64,000 nucleotides of DNA. Origin: Alphaproteobacteria bacterium. GTDB lineage: Bacteria; Pseudomonadota; Alphaproteobacteria; Micavibrionales; Micavibrionaceae. Below are positions 49,631 through 58,435 of this stretch, piece after piece. Location: positions 62,001 through 126,000 of the forward strand of contig JAEUKP010000014.1 of assembly GCA_016794145.1 (NCBI GenBank), in the 5' to 3' direction. A program made the position numbers and the translations under genes. A model generated the notes under the pieces. It did no database searches and was not told the DNA's origin. It saw only the letters and a program-made list of their open reading frames with translations. The number at the start of each line of letters is the position of its first letter. Positions within the stretch are counted from its first letter, which is position 1.

Positions 49631-50059
49631 ATTGGCCTCCATTATAAAAAATGCACCGGAATGCGTGAATTTTCCACACAGCAACCGCCATGTGGCCATT
49701 CGAAAATAGTGTGTCTTGTGCAGTAATCGTTGGAATACAATAGCAAGTCAGTACTTCATAAATCTCGAACCATTTGAACCCTATGGGTATTTCAGGAAAA
49801 GAGCAAGAGAATTATGATGCCTAAAAAAAACAATCCCCAAAACCGCATCAAGTGGTTATCCCAAAAAATGCAACAAAGTGATTATAAAGTGATTATATCA
49901 ATACGATCAAAAATTTCATAAAATTAATAAAAAATGTCCAAGACCCCCTTGCGAAGAGAGCAAGTTAAGGCTATCTATGTTTCGTATTCTGATACTGTCT
50001 GACGAATCAATCAGACGCGTCCATTCACATTCTATCTAACCAGCACAGGAGTCCTCTAT
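49631..50059. other. Divergent intergenic region, cold-shock gene and pal
   Basis: 429 bases holding the cold-shock leader (minus) and the pal promoter region (plus). A possible pal promoter is TTGCGA (49949-49954), 17 bp, TATCTA (49972-49977), a weak match. A near-tandem AGTGATTATA lies around 49874-49896. No secure gene. Confidence 0.4.
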
Positions 50060-50584
50060 ATGGCTATTCGTAATCTACTTTTAATGTCTGTCGCCCTTGT
50101 TTCACTTGCCGCATGTTCCTCTGATGAAGATGCTGCTGTTGATACATCTATGGCTGGAATGAATGCCGGGCAATTGGCCGGAACCGACATGGGGAATGGC
50201 ACTGCCGCACCTGTGAACGGTGTTACACCTGGAACACAACAGGATCTCGTCGTTAATGTTGGCGATCGTGTTTTCTTTGGTTATGACCAATCTGACATCT
50301 CTGCAGAAGGTAAAGCAACCCTCGACCGCCAAGCGGCTTGGTTAAAGCAATACCCGAATGTATCCGTAACAATCGAAGGTCATGCCGACGAACGTGGAAC
50401 ACGCGAATATAACCTTGCTTTGGGTGAACGTCGTGCCGCATCCACAAAATCTTACCTGTTGTCACAAGGGATTGAGGCAAGCCGCATCCAAACCATCAGC
50501 TATGGCAAAGAACGCCCAGCCGTTACAGATGCATCTCCATCTGGTTGGGCTCAAAACCGCCGTACTGTAACTGTTGTTAACTAA
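50060..50584 (+). CDS. pal: Peptidoglycan-associated lipoprotein Pal
   Basis: Outer-membrane lipoprotein of the Tol-Pal system that tethers the envelope during division. It is 174 residues; signal peptide with lipobox LAACSS (cysteine at about 19), a short G/A/T-rich linker, and an OmpA-like domain from about 65: RVFFGYDQSDISAEGKATLD, then VTIEGHADERGTREYNLALG, whose aspartate and arginine bind diaminopimelate, and ISYGKERPAV. The ribosome site is AGGAG. tolQRAB are not upstream here, so the cluster is split. Confidence 0.96.
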   Translation: MAIRNLLLMSVALVSLAACSSDEDAAVDTSMAGMNAGQLAGTDMGNGTAAPVNGVTPGTQQDLVVNVGDRVFFGYDQSDISAEGKATLDRQAAWLKQYPNVSVTIEGHADERGTREYNLALGERRAASTKSYLLSQGIEASRIQTISYGKERPAVTDASPSGWAQNRRTVTVVN

Positions 50585-50604
50585 AAATATGAAGGAGAGA
50601 TAAA

Positions 50605-51660
50605 ATGAATCTTCTTTTATCCCCTTCTGTCCGTCATGTCACTCAGGCCGCTTTTGCGGCCTGTTTGCTGATGGCCGCCATTGCCCTTCCCTCGGGTGCG
50701 AGAGCAGAAAATACGGATAGCCGACTCCGCCAGTTGGAAGGAAGCGTTGATACATTGAACCGTGCCGTCTTTAAGGGAGAATCATCTCCGCTCCCTCTGT
50801 CGAATGGGGTAGCAACAGCAGATTATCAGGCCTCGGTTGAAAGTCGTCTTTCATCCTTGGAAACACAGTTACGCGAATTAACAGGTAAAATTGAAAAACA
50901 GGAATTTGAAAATTCTCAATTAAAAACAAGACTGGAAAAAGCGCTCACAGACATTAACCTCAGATTTGAGGATACTCAAAATCCGCAAACTCGACAATCA
51001 GGAACGTTAGCCCCAAATGATATGGGAGGCCCAGTATCCAGCTCAACACCCAGCTCAGCATCGGACATGGATAAAGAAGGCGGTGAAAAATCATCCCCTC
51101 CAATTCTTACATCACCAGATACAGGCGAAGAGACAGGCTCTGCCCCCTCCGAAAATCAAGATGAAGGCGCCCCAAAAGACATAAACGCACCCGCATCGCA
51201 ATCATCGCCTACCGTCCAGAATTTAGGTTCTATGGCTGTTGCCCCAGGGGGCGCAGGAATATCACCTAAAAATAGCGATGCCACATCACAATATGAATCT
51301 GCCTTTTCTTTGCTAAAAAGCGGTAATTTTACAGGGGCTAAAAGTGGGTTTGAAAGCTTTATTGCAAAAAATCCATCACACCCCCTCATTTCAAATGCAA
51401 CTTATTGGCTTGGGGAAAGTTATTACGCGAATGGTGAATTTGAAAAGGCTGCTCGCATCTTTGCCGAGAGCTATAAAAAATACCCCAAAGGCCCCAAAGT
51501 TGCAGATAGTCTCCTAAAAATGGGAATGTCTCTTGGTGCTTCTGGAAAGAAAAAAGAGGGCTGTATTGCCTTAAAACAACTGAAAAAAGAATTTCCAACT
51601 GGGAACTCAGTGACATTAAGGCGCGCAGATCAGGAGATTTCACGTTTTGCCTGCCTCTAA
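50605..51660 (+). CDS. cpoB: Cell division coordinator CpoB (YbgF)
   Basis: Periplasmic partner of Tol-Pal, 351 residues. A signal peptide ends near GARAEN (about residue 35). It has an N-terminal trimerising coiled coil (SRLRQLEGSVDTLNRAVFKG, then ESRLSSLETQLRELTGKIEK), a long S/P/G-rich linker, and C-terminal TPRs (SQYESAFSLLKSGNFTGAKS; YWLGESYYANGEFEKAARIF). E. coli CpoB coordinates wall synthesis with outer-membrane constriction. It follows pal by 20 bases with AAGGAGAG before ATG, and overlaps tilS by 14 bases. Confidence 0.93.
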   Translation: MNLLLSPSVRHVTQAAFAACLLMAAIALPSGARAENTDSRLRQLEGSVDTLNRAVFKGESSPLPLSNGVATADYQASVESRLSSLETQLRELTGKIEKQEFENSQLKTRLEKALTDINLRFEDTQNPQTRQSGTLAPNDMGGPVSSSTPSSASDMDKEGGEKSSPPILTSPDTGEETGSAPSENQDEGAPKDINAPASQSSPTVQNLGSMAVAPGGAGISPKNSDATSQYESAFSLLKSGNFTGAKSGFESFIAKNPSHPLISNATYWLGESYYANGEFEKAARIFAESYKKYPKGPKVADSLLKMGMSLGASGKKKEGCIALKQLKKEFPTGNSVTLRRADQEISRFACL

Positions 51661-52687
51661 ACAACAGGCTGCCAATATCATAAGCCCCGAAAAATTTTCG
51701 GGGCTTATGTCCTTACTGGGGATTGACTTTTCAGTTTCCAAAAATCTTGCCGTTGCTGTTTCTGGCGGAGGCGACAGCATTGCCCTAACTATGTTACTCG
51801 CAAATTGGGCTAAGGATAAGGGGATCTGTATTCATGCCCTGACAGTCGATCACGGCTTAAGACCTGAGTCGACAGAAGAAGCCAAAACCGTTTCGAAGAT
51901 TTTGAAACCTTTTGGGATTTTGCATAAAATACTGGCATGGGAAGGAGAAAAACCTAAAACAAGAATTCAAGAATCGGCAAGACAAGCGCGCTATCAATTG
52001 ATGTCTGACTATTGTCTTACACATAAAATCTCTTATCTATGCGTCGCGCACCATGCCCAAGACCAAATGGAAACCATTCTATTTAGAATCGCAAAAGGAA
52101 CAGGGCTTGATGGTCTCGCTGGAATGCGCCCGGTTCATATTTTAGAAAATGGATTGATCATTCTAAGACCTCTGCTTTCTCTCTCACATGAGGATCTTTT
52201 AGCCACATTAAAATCAGAGAACATAAATTGGATTGAAGATCCATCAAACAAAAATAATGCGTATGCAAGAGTTCGGATGAGACAGACACTTCAATCTTTA
52301 GAAAATGAAGGACTCTCGTCGACTCGTATCTCGTCGCTTTCAAACAGAATTATTCAATCAGTTCAATTAATCGACTATTTCATTGAAAAAGAGTATAGCT
52401 CAATACTTCTTTCGATGCATCCGCAGCGCATCGAAATTGATTTTAATCGATTTTTAGATCTTCCAATCGAAGGCAAAATACGAATTCTTGCATTATTGAT
52501 TTCTAAAATTCATGAGAGCATCTGTTCATCGGCTCGTTCCTCTCTTCCCCTTTCTGCTCCACGCCTTGAGGATATTGAAAGACTTGCCCATAAAATCAAT
52601 ACACACTTTAAGGGTGCGACACTGGGGCACTGTGCCTTCCGCAAGAAAAAAGAGAAGCTTGAGATTAGATCTGAGAAACTCACTTAA
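51647..52687 (+). CDS. tilS: tRNA(Ile)-lysidine synthetase
   Basis: Modifies C34 of tRNA-Ile2 to lysidine so that it reads AUA; essential. It is 346 residues from TTG 51647. The PP-loop is VAVSGGGDSIALTMLLANWA, then ALTVDHGLRPESTEEAKTV and VAHHAQDQMETILFRIAKGT with the catalytic residues; WIEDPSNKNNAYARVRMR closes the domain. The first ATG in frame, 51707, would drop the conserved-looking EKFSGLM segment, so TTG is preferred. That segment is encoded by a 29-base palindrome. The gene follows cpoB as in many relatives, but ftsH, the usual next gene, is absent. Confidence 0.93.
   Translation: MPASKQQAANIISPEKFSGLMSLLGIDFSVSKNLAVAVSGGGDSIALTMLLANWAKDKGICIHALTVDHGLRPESTEEAKTVSKILKPFGILHKILAWEGEKPKTRIQESARQARYQLMSDYCLTHKISYLCVAHHAQDQMETILFRIAKGTGLDGLAGMRPVHILENGLIILRPLLSLSHEDLLATLKSENINWIEDPSNKNNAYARVRMRQTLQSLENEGLSSTRISSLSNRIIQSVQLIDYFIEKEYSSILLSMHPQRIEIDFNRFLDLPIEGKIRILALLISKIHESICSSARSSLPLSAPRLEDIERLAHKINTHFKGATLGHCAFRKKKEKLEIRSEKLT
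51680..51708 (+). promoter_or_regulatory. Palindrome in the 5' end of tilS
   Basis: ATAAGCCCCGAAAA / TTTTCGGGGCTTAT forms a 14-bp stem with one central base, inside the tilS coding start and 20 bases after the cpoB stop. It ends at the alternative tilS ATG (51707). It could act as an attenuator or block ribosome access; there is no T-run. Confidence 0.6.
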
Positions 52688-52691
52688 CCTT

Positions 52692-52982
52692 TTAATGAAG
52701 TAATTTCCTGTTTCTGGCCTCTTCAGATGTAAAAGTCTTTAACGTCAGCGCATGAATTTGTGATTTCATTTCTGCCCCCAAAGACTTATAAACCATTTTA
52801 TGGCGATCAATTTTAGATTTGCCTAAAAAAACATCAGAAACAATCAAAACATCAAAATGGCTTTCCCCTTTTTCTCCGTATCCGGCGTGGCCACGATGCT
52901 TTTCACTAAAATCTGTTACATTCAGGTAAATAGGGGTTAGCTCTTTTGTAAGAATACTGATAATAGAATTCTGTAACGACAT
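52692..52982 (-). CDS. bolA: BolA family protein
   Basis: 96 residues. Core motifs: VTDFSEKHRGHAGYGEKGES, FDVLIVSDVFLGKSKIDRHK and LGAEMKSQIHALTLKTFTSE, with the conserved histidine region. BolA proteins pair with monothiol glutaredoxins to handle Fe-S clusters, or affect morphology. Divergent from the DnaJ-like gene with 42 bases between, the same arrangement as in many alphaproteobacteria. It converges on tilS with a 4-base gap. Confidence 0.95.
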   Translation of the reverse strand: MSLQNSIISILTKELTPIYLNVTDFSEKHRGHAGYGEKGESHFDVLIVSDVFLGKSKIDRHKMVYKSLGAEMKSQIHALTLKTFTSEEARNRKLLH

Positions 52983-53024
52983 TTTTCCTACCTACACAAT
53001 AATTCCCATTTTATCATAAATCCT

Positions 53025-53651
53025 ATGCCAAAGATATTTTTAAAACCAAACTCTCCAGAATTTGATGATGGGAATGAACGGAAAAGGCCGGATCAGAAAC
53101 GATGCTGTGATATGCCGGATTGCGAGCTTGCAGGTGAATATCGCGCACCAAAAGACAGGGCTCTGACAGATTATTACTGGTTCTGCCTGCCCCATGTCCA
53201 AGAGTATAATAAGGCGTGGAATTATTTTTCCGGAATGTCAATGGCCGACGTTGAAGATTATATCAATACGGCCTCTGTCTGGGACCGTCCTACCCGCAGA
53301 TACGACGGCATGGCTGCCGCTACAGAGGCCTTGAAACAAAAAGCCTGGCAGACATATCACTTCACCGAAGCATCCGCCTCTTCTCAAAACGATCGTTCAA
53401 CCCATCAGGAAAGAACAAACCCTGTCAATCGACAAAGCCCTGAATTTGAGGCGATGGCCCTAATGGGGTTAGAGCCACCCGTAACCCTATCTGATATCAA
53501 AGCCAAATATAAAGCTTTGGCAAAAAAATACCACCCGGACCATCATGGCGCAAACCCAGAGGCTGAAGAACTTTTAAAAAGAATCAATATGGCCTACACC
53601 ATCCTTAAAATGGCCTATCAAAAATTTGAATCCATCACAGATGAAAAATAA
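53025..53651 (+). CDS. J-domain protein
   Basis: 208 residues. The N-terminal half holds CCDMPDCELAGEYRAPKDRA and YWFCLPHVQEYNKAWNYFSG, a Cys/His pattern common to alphaproteobacterial J-proteins next to bolA. The C-terminal J-domain (about 145-200) has VTLSDIKAKYKALAKKYHPD with intact HPD and INMAYTILKMAYQKF. It should stimulate an Hsp70 ATPase. It lacks the zinc-finger and client domains of DnaJ. Divergent promoter with bolA. Confidence 0.92.
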   Translation: MPKIFLKPNSPEFDDGNERKRPDQKRCCDMPDCELAGEYRAPKDRALTDYYWFCLPHVQEYNKAWNYFSGMSMADVEDYINTASVWDRPTRRYDGMAAATEALKQKAWQTYHFTEASASSQNDRSTHQERTNPVNRQSPEFEAMALMGLEPPVTLSDIKAKYKALAKKYHPDHHGANPEAEELLKRINMAYTILKMAYQKFESITDEK

Positions 53652-53678
53652 AGCACGGAACGTTAACTCACTCCTACC

Positions 53679-56063
53679 TTAATACGAATGATTCACTTCT
53701 GAAGAGAGTTTATCACGCGCATCAATTGCCAAATCCATAATTTCTGCGGGACCTTCATGCGCAACGATTGTTGCAACACGATCTCCATAAGTAAACAAAA
53801 CAGATGCAGAGCTGGATGAAGATTGCCCTACACACGCAATTTCATAGGCTTGGCTTTGTGAACTTGCAGATTTCACGGGGGATGGAACAGCTGCGAAATC
53901 ACCAGAACATCTTGATTTCGCACGATCCAAATAGTCTGTGACAGCCGAATCAAACTGGTCAACACCAGATATGCGTCTCATTTCTGCGCTACCATAAAGA
54001 CGATCTGTTTTCCAACTATATGCACGGTAAGAAGACGGATCCCCACCCTTTACCTCCTGTATAGGCCCCTCAACTCCGATTCCTGCCTTGTTTAACAAAG
54101 ATGCAATGTCTTGAGCAGATTGGAATCGCGGTACCGAATCGCCCTCTCCTACAGATGGCATCACAGGGGGCTGATTGACAACTGGCGTCTTGTTTGCCTT
54201 AACCAGTTCTGCCTCGGAAGGAGCAAGAGGCATAGGGTCTAGAACTGGCCCCTTAGGAGCAGCAGGCACCGCCGCCGCGACGTTAACCGGTTTTGCTTGA
54301 GCAGCGGAAATTTCCCCCTCTAGCCGCGCAATTGTTTTCTGAGATTCTGCCAATTGGACTTTTAAAGAATTCAGCTCTGCCTCTTTTTGGGAGACAGAGA
54401 GAGTTGCCGACTGATTGGTCTGTTGCATTTTCTCTTGCGTCTCTACCAAAAGTTTGGTTTTTTCAGCAACAGCCCCTTTTGCTTCCTCAACAGATTTTTG
54501 AAGCTCCGCAATTTTTGTATCTTTATCAGGGGAAACCTGAGCCCTAACAGAAGCCAACTCTGTCTCTAGCGCTTTTAATTTCTCATCTTTTTCTTTTATT
54601 TGGCGCTCCAGATCATTCAGCATGGAAATTTGTGCCTTTGTTGCGATCGCAGGATCAAACAACATGTACTCAATATCTTTTTTCTCAGTTGTACATTTCG
54701 CATCTTTTGATTGAATCAAAGCTCCTAAACGAACAATCTCTCTCTGACTTTCCTGATACCGCCGGGTCGCCTGCTCTAGATCCCAATTTCCACCAGAGAG
54801 TTTCAACTGTTTTCCCTCAAGATCTTTTCTTAATTGTGCGGATTCGCCTTGCAGGCTATCTTTTTCTGTCTTTAATACCGCTAATTCATCCGCCAATTTT
54901 CGATTATCCGCTCGCAGTTTGCTAAGTTCTTCATCTGAAATAACAGGTGTTGGGACAGGAACCGTGGCCGCTTTTTGTGCTGCCAATTTTAGGTCGTCAA
55001 TTTCCTTTTTTAACTGATTATTTTCAGACTGCAGTTTTGCAACAGACTCCGCACTCACCGCTTTTTGAGCCTCTGCAGATGAATATTTCTCGACCTGTGT
55101 TTTTAGGGCCTGATTTTCAGAGGTTACACCCTCTAATTTTTTCTGGAGATCTGCAAAGGCTTGTGGATTTTCTTCTGCCTTTTTCTCGTCTAACACTTTC
55201 CGTTGTTCAGACAGCATGCGAGATAGTTTTTCATTCTCATCCCGAAGGGATGCCATTTCAACCTCAAGAGCATCTGTATTCAAAGCATCTGCATTCTTGG
55301 CTGTAACCATCTGATGATTAAGGCTTGAGATTGGTTTTGCTTTAAGCGCTGGAGAAGGAGAGGCCCCAGCAACAACAGGCTTCAATGGCACAATCTCCGG
55401 CTCAGTTGAAGTCATATCTCCAGATGGTTTCGGTGCAGCCGCGAGTAATTTTTCAACGCTTGGCTCCCCATTCTGTTCTGCTTTCACCTCTTCTATATTT
55501 TTAGGCTCAACAGATGCAACAACTTGATGAGCCGGATTTCGAAGCCCTTCCATGCATAATGCCATCTCTTTTCGACCCGCCCCAAAATCACTCAGTCCAA
55601 AATCAGAAGATTCAGAATCCATTTTAACTTTCAACTTCCGGGCCTTTGAAATTTGATTGATAAAATCTGACTGATTGCCAAGGTTTAAAACAATCGTATT
55701 CTGCGTCCGCGGAAGAGAAGAAAAAGATTTTGACGGATACCCATCAACAGCAACAGAAACTGATTCTTTTTCGCCAGGTGTAAATTTTTTATCTTTGAAA
55801 TCAAGAGCGAGAGAATATTCACCCTTCAGATTTTCACCAAATGTCAACACAGTCTCATCTGCATATTTCTGTGCCATTGTACAATAACTACCGCCAGAGT
55901 GCTCCCCAGCTTGATTTTCAACAGAATGAATGGCCCAGGATGTTTTTGCACTTACCGGCGCAGCAGCACTTGCCCCTAAAGGAACAGAAAGTGCAGAGCA
56001 TCCAAGCAAAGCCGCAAAAATTGCACTGTGTTTCAAACAGGATTTATTTACTTTCACAGACAT
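53679..56063 (-). CDS. Exported coiled-coil protein of unknown function
   Basis: 794 residues. Signal peptide about 1-33 (LKHSAIFAALLGCSALSVPL, then GASAAAP). N-terminal domain (about 35-180) with strands such as GEYSLALDFKDKKFTPGEKE and two or three cysteines. Long coiled coil at about 264-591 rich in E, K, Q (EVEMASLRDENEKLSRMLSE, SAEAQKAVSAESVAKLQSEN). C-terminal domain (about 640-794) with SAEMRRISGVDQFDSAVTDY and several cysteines. Probably periplasmic. I do not recognise the family. It follows the double TcpQ-domain gene by 41 bases, and both are exported, so they may share an envelope machine. Confidence 0.75.
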   Translation of the reverse strand: MSVKVNKSCLKHSAIFAALLGCSALSVPLGASAAAPVSAKTSWAIHSVENQAGEHSGGSYCTMAQKYADETVLTFGENLKGEYSLALDFKDKKFTPGEKESVSVAVDGYPSKSFSSLPRTQNTIVLNLGNQSDFINQISKARKLKVKMDSESSDFGLSDFGAGRKEMALCMEGLRNPAHQVVASVEPKNIEEVKAEQNGEPSVEKLLAAAPKPSGDMTSTEPEIVPLKPVVAGASPSPALKAKPISSLNHQMVTAKNADALNTDALEVEMASLRDENEKLSRMLSEQRKVLDEKKAEENPQAFADLQKKLEGVTSENQALKTQVEKYSSAEAQKAVSAESVAKLQSENNQLKKEIDDLKLAAQKAATVPVPTPVISDEELSKLRADNRKLADELAVLKTEKDSLQGESAQLRKDLEGKQLKLSGGNWDLEQATRRYQESQREIVRLGALIQSKDAKCTTEKKDIEYMLFDPAIATKAQISMLNDLERQIKEKDEKLKALETELASVRAQVSPDKDTKIAELQKSVEEAKGAVAEKTKLLVETQEKMQQTNQSATLSVSQKEAELNSLKVQLAESQKTIARLEGEISAAQAKPVNVAAAVPAAPKGPVLDPMPLAPSEAELVKANKTPVVNQPPVMPSVGEGDSVPRFQSAQDIASLLNKAGIGVEGPIQEVKGGDPSSYRAYSWKTDRLYGSAEMRRISGVDQFDSAVTDYLDRAKSRCSGDFAAVPSPVKSASSQSQAYEIACVGQSSSSSASVLFTYGDRVATIVAHEGPAEIMDLAIDARDKLSSEVNHSY

Positions 56064-56104
56064 TTAAGGTCACCTTTTAAAATAGACAATAGACAATAAA
56101 AAAA

Positions 56105-57097
56105 CTAATTTACTTCAGTTCTAACCACAAGGACTTGTTGCCCCGACTGAGGATCCCGATAAATTTCACCAACAGGCCTGATATCCTCAGCATTATACTG
56201 ACTTAAAGCTTTAAAGATAGCATCCTCAAAATGTCCGATTTGCGAAATAGATTCTTTGACAGCAAAGTTTCTTTCGGACTGCCAGATTAATTGGATACCA
56301 GCATCATCAGACCATATTTGAAGAACCTCTGCTAAAGGCGCCCCAGATAAAGCAAACCACCTTGTTTCAGGCCTTACATCTTTTTTTTGCTCTGGCTGAA
56401 AAATTTCCGAGAAAGACTCCGGCGCTACAGATTCTGATTGCGCAGCGGATAAAGAATTCTTATCGGATACTATCGGGGATATGGGGTCTATTGCTGGCGC
56501 GCTCGTTGTGACCATAGATGCCGGGGCCATCATAACAGGATTCAATCCCTCGGAACGATACTGGCTGTGGATTCTATTACCACCTTCGGCCCTGATAAGA
56601 GCATTTACAGCATCCTGAAATTTTCCAACATAGGTAAATCCCTTTTGTAGAACCGGTGAATCTGGGGATGCCCACATTAAATCGGTGCCACCTCTCACAG
56701 ACCATCTTTGCAAGACATCCCGAACAGTTTCTCCTTTTCTAGCACGCCACGATTCAACAGGAACTCGAGTAACAACCTGTATACCTCCAGGTTTCTGAGC
56801 GAGGAGTCTCTCAGCCTGACTCTCAAAAGGTGCGGATGAATCAGTCGATGTAGAGGCAACTATAGGCGTAGGTACAGGGGGAGAGGTAGGAGCGGGTGAA
56901 AAAGGCAGAAAATCAGGAGTTGTTCCAGGATGTCTGGCCCTTAAAATAACTTGAGGCTCTGCAGAGTCTATCGTATCAGGCGAATCAGAAGTGGGTCCCT
57001 CCGCATAAGCAGGCGCAATAACAGTCAATGAGGCCCCAAGGAAAATAAGACAGATAAGCCCCCTGAACCATGTTTTTGCTATTTTTGCGATACGCAT
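56105..57097 (-). CDS. Exported protein with two TcpQ-like domains
   Basis: 330 residues from ATG 57097 (MRIAKIAKTWFRGLICLIFL), preceded by GGAGG ten bases away. Signal peptide to about residue 33 (APAYA-EG), a proline/serine-rich linker, then two similar domains: about 106-175 (SWRARKGETVRDVLQRWSVR, GGTDLMWAS) and about 242-328 (WFALSGAPLAEVLQIWSDDA, GIQLIWQSER). The W-x-x-x-G-x-x-L-x-x-VLQ-x-W-S pattern is that of TcpQ/PilL-N domains, found in pilus and type IV secretion lipoproteins that decorate secretins. The partner secretin is not in the window. Confidence 0.8.
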   Translation of the reverse strand: MRIAKIAKTWFRGLICLIFLGASLTVIAPAYAEGPTSDSPDTIDSAEPQVILRARHPGTTPDFLPFSPAPTSPPVPTPIVASTSTDSSAPFESQAERLLAQKPGGIQVVTRVPVESWRARKGETVRDVLQRWSVRGGTDLMWASPDSPVLQKGFTYVGKFQDAVNALIRAEGGNRIHSQYRSEGLNPVMMAPASMVTTSAPAIDPISPIVSDKNSLSAAQSESVAPESFSEIFQPEQKKDVRPETRWFALSGAPLAEVLQIWSDDAGIQLIWQSERNFAVKESISQIGHFEDAIFKALSQYNAEDIRPVGEIYRDPQSGQQVLVVRTEVN

Positions 57098-57180
57098 CGT
57101 CAAACCCCCTCCAAGATCAATAGTTCTAGAGATGTGTTTAACGCAATTCGTAAAGCTCTGCAACGGCTTCCACGCTTAAA

Positions 57181-58309
57181 TCAAGCAATATCCTCTATTT
57201 TACCGGATTCTCCACCTAATTTAAGCGCCAAAGAAGCATGGAGATAATCATCCAGATCTCCATCCAGAACAACCTGGGAATCTGTTCGCTCAACCCCTGT
57301 TCGTAGATCTTTGATCATCTGATAGGGTTGAAGAACATAAGAACGAATTTGATGTCCCCACCCGATTTCTGTCTTCGAATCATACTGGGCATTATTTACA
57401 GCTTCGCGCTTTTTTAACTCTGCCTCATATAGTCTTGCTTTTAGCATGGCCATTGCTTGGGCCCTGTTTTGGTGTTGAGATCGTTCATTCTGGCAAGCCA
57501 CTGCGATTCCCGTAGGCAGATGGGTAAGCCGTACAGCAGAGTCTGTCTTGTTCACATGCTGCCCGCCTGCCCCACTGGACCTATACGTATCGACACGTAA
57601 ATCTTTATCGAGAATTTCAATATCAATATTTTCATCAACAACAGGTGATACAGAAACAGAGGCAAAGCTGGTATGTCGCCGTGCTGCTGAATCAAAAGGT
57701 GAAATACGGACCAACCGGTGGACACCACTTTCATGTTTTAACCACCCGTAAGCCTGATATCCCTCAATACGAATCGTCGTGGATTTTATGCCGGCTCCGT
57801 CCCCCTCTGTTTCATCTAATAAGGATACTTTATATCCATGCTGCTCTGCCCATCGGACATACATGCGTAACAACATGGATGCCCAATCACAGGACTCTGT
57901 TCCTCCGGCCCCTGCATTAATTTCAAGATATGCATCATTCCCGTCGGCCTCACCAGACAAAAGACTCTGGAGCTGTAATTTCGAGGCCTCTTTTTCAAGA
58001 CTTTTAAGCTCTGCGCATGCGTCATTAATTAAGGACTCTTCGCCTTCACTTTCCGCCATTTCAATAAGGCCTATTTGATCAGCCAACCCATTCTGGATCT
58101 TTTTAACCTCGTTGATTTGTGCCTCAAGCCGATTCTTTTCACGCATGAGTTTTTGGGCCTGATCAGGATTCGCCCATAACTCTGGGCTGGCCGACAAAGA
58201 CTCTAACTCCTCAAGCCGTAATAAAGCAACTGGCCAGTCAAAGATGCCTCCGCAAAAGATCAATTGAATAAGAAATGGAATCAATAACAGATTGTATATC
58301 GGCACGCAT
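57181..58309 (-). CDS. prfB: Peptide chain release factor 2 (programmed +1 frameshift)
   Basis: RF2 reads UGA and UAA. The true start is ATG 58309 ([20 protein letters not shown], then RHL), which runs 23 codons to CTT (58243-58241) followed by an in-frame TGA. A +1 slip skips base 58240 and continues [16 protein letters not shown] to 57181, giving 375 residues. The site has an SD-like GGAGG three bases before CTT-TGA-C, exactly the classic RF2 autoregulatory frameshift. A GTG at 58305 in the second frame is not a real start. The RF2 tripeptide SPF is in [16 protein letters not shown] and GGQ is in [20 protein letters not shown]. Confidence 0.95.
58237..58252 (-). promoter_or_regulatory. prfB programmed frameshift site
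   Basis: On the minus strand CGGAGG-CAT-CTT-TGA-C: an internal Shine-Dalgarno-like GGAGG, 3-base spacer, slippery CTT, stop TGA and C as the next base. All elements of the E. coli prfB site are present, so low RF2 should raise frameshifting and restore RF2. Confidence 0.93.
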
Positions 58310-58382
58310 TTTCGGGGTCTCTATCTTTTCTTTAAATCTGTAACTTTCAATTAAATAGGTAAATAAAAATAATAACCGACCT

Positions 58383-58415
58383 CTCCCGCAGCCATAAGAA
58401 AACTCGCAGCGGGAG
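58383..58415 (-). terminator. Hairpin after the DJ-1-like gene
   Basis: CTCCCGC / GCGGGAG 7-bp stem, 21 bases past the stop, with a T-rich stretch (TTATTATTTTT) on the minus strand shortly after. Confidence 0.55.
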
Positions 58416-58435
58416 GGCCTAAAATTTCAAATCAA

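Noticed and set aside
49814-49921. 35-codon basic frame starting MMPKKNNPQNRIKW upstream of pal
   Set aside because: Only a weak purine stretch as ribosome site, no promoter or conserved feature; it lies in the expected pal leader.
58239-58305. GTG start at 58305 for prfB in the second frame
   Set aside because: Its translation is unlike RF2; the frameshifted product from ATG 58309 fits the family and an intact frameshift site is present.
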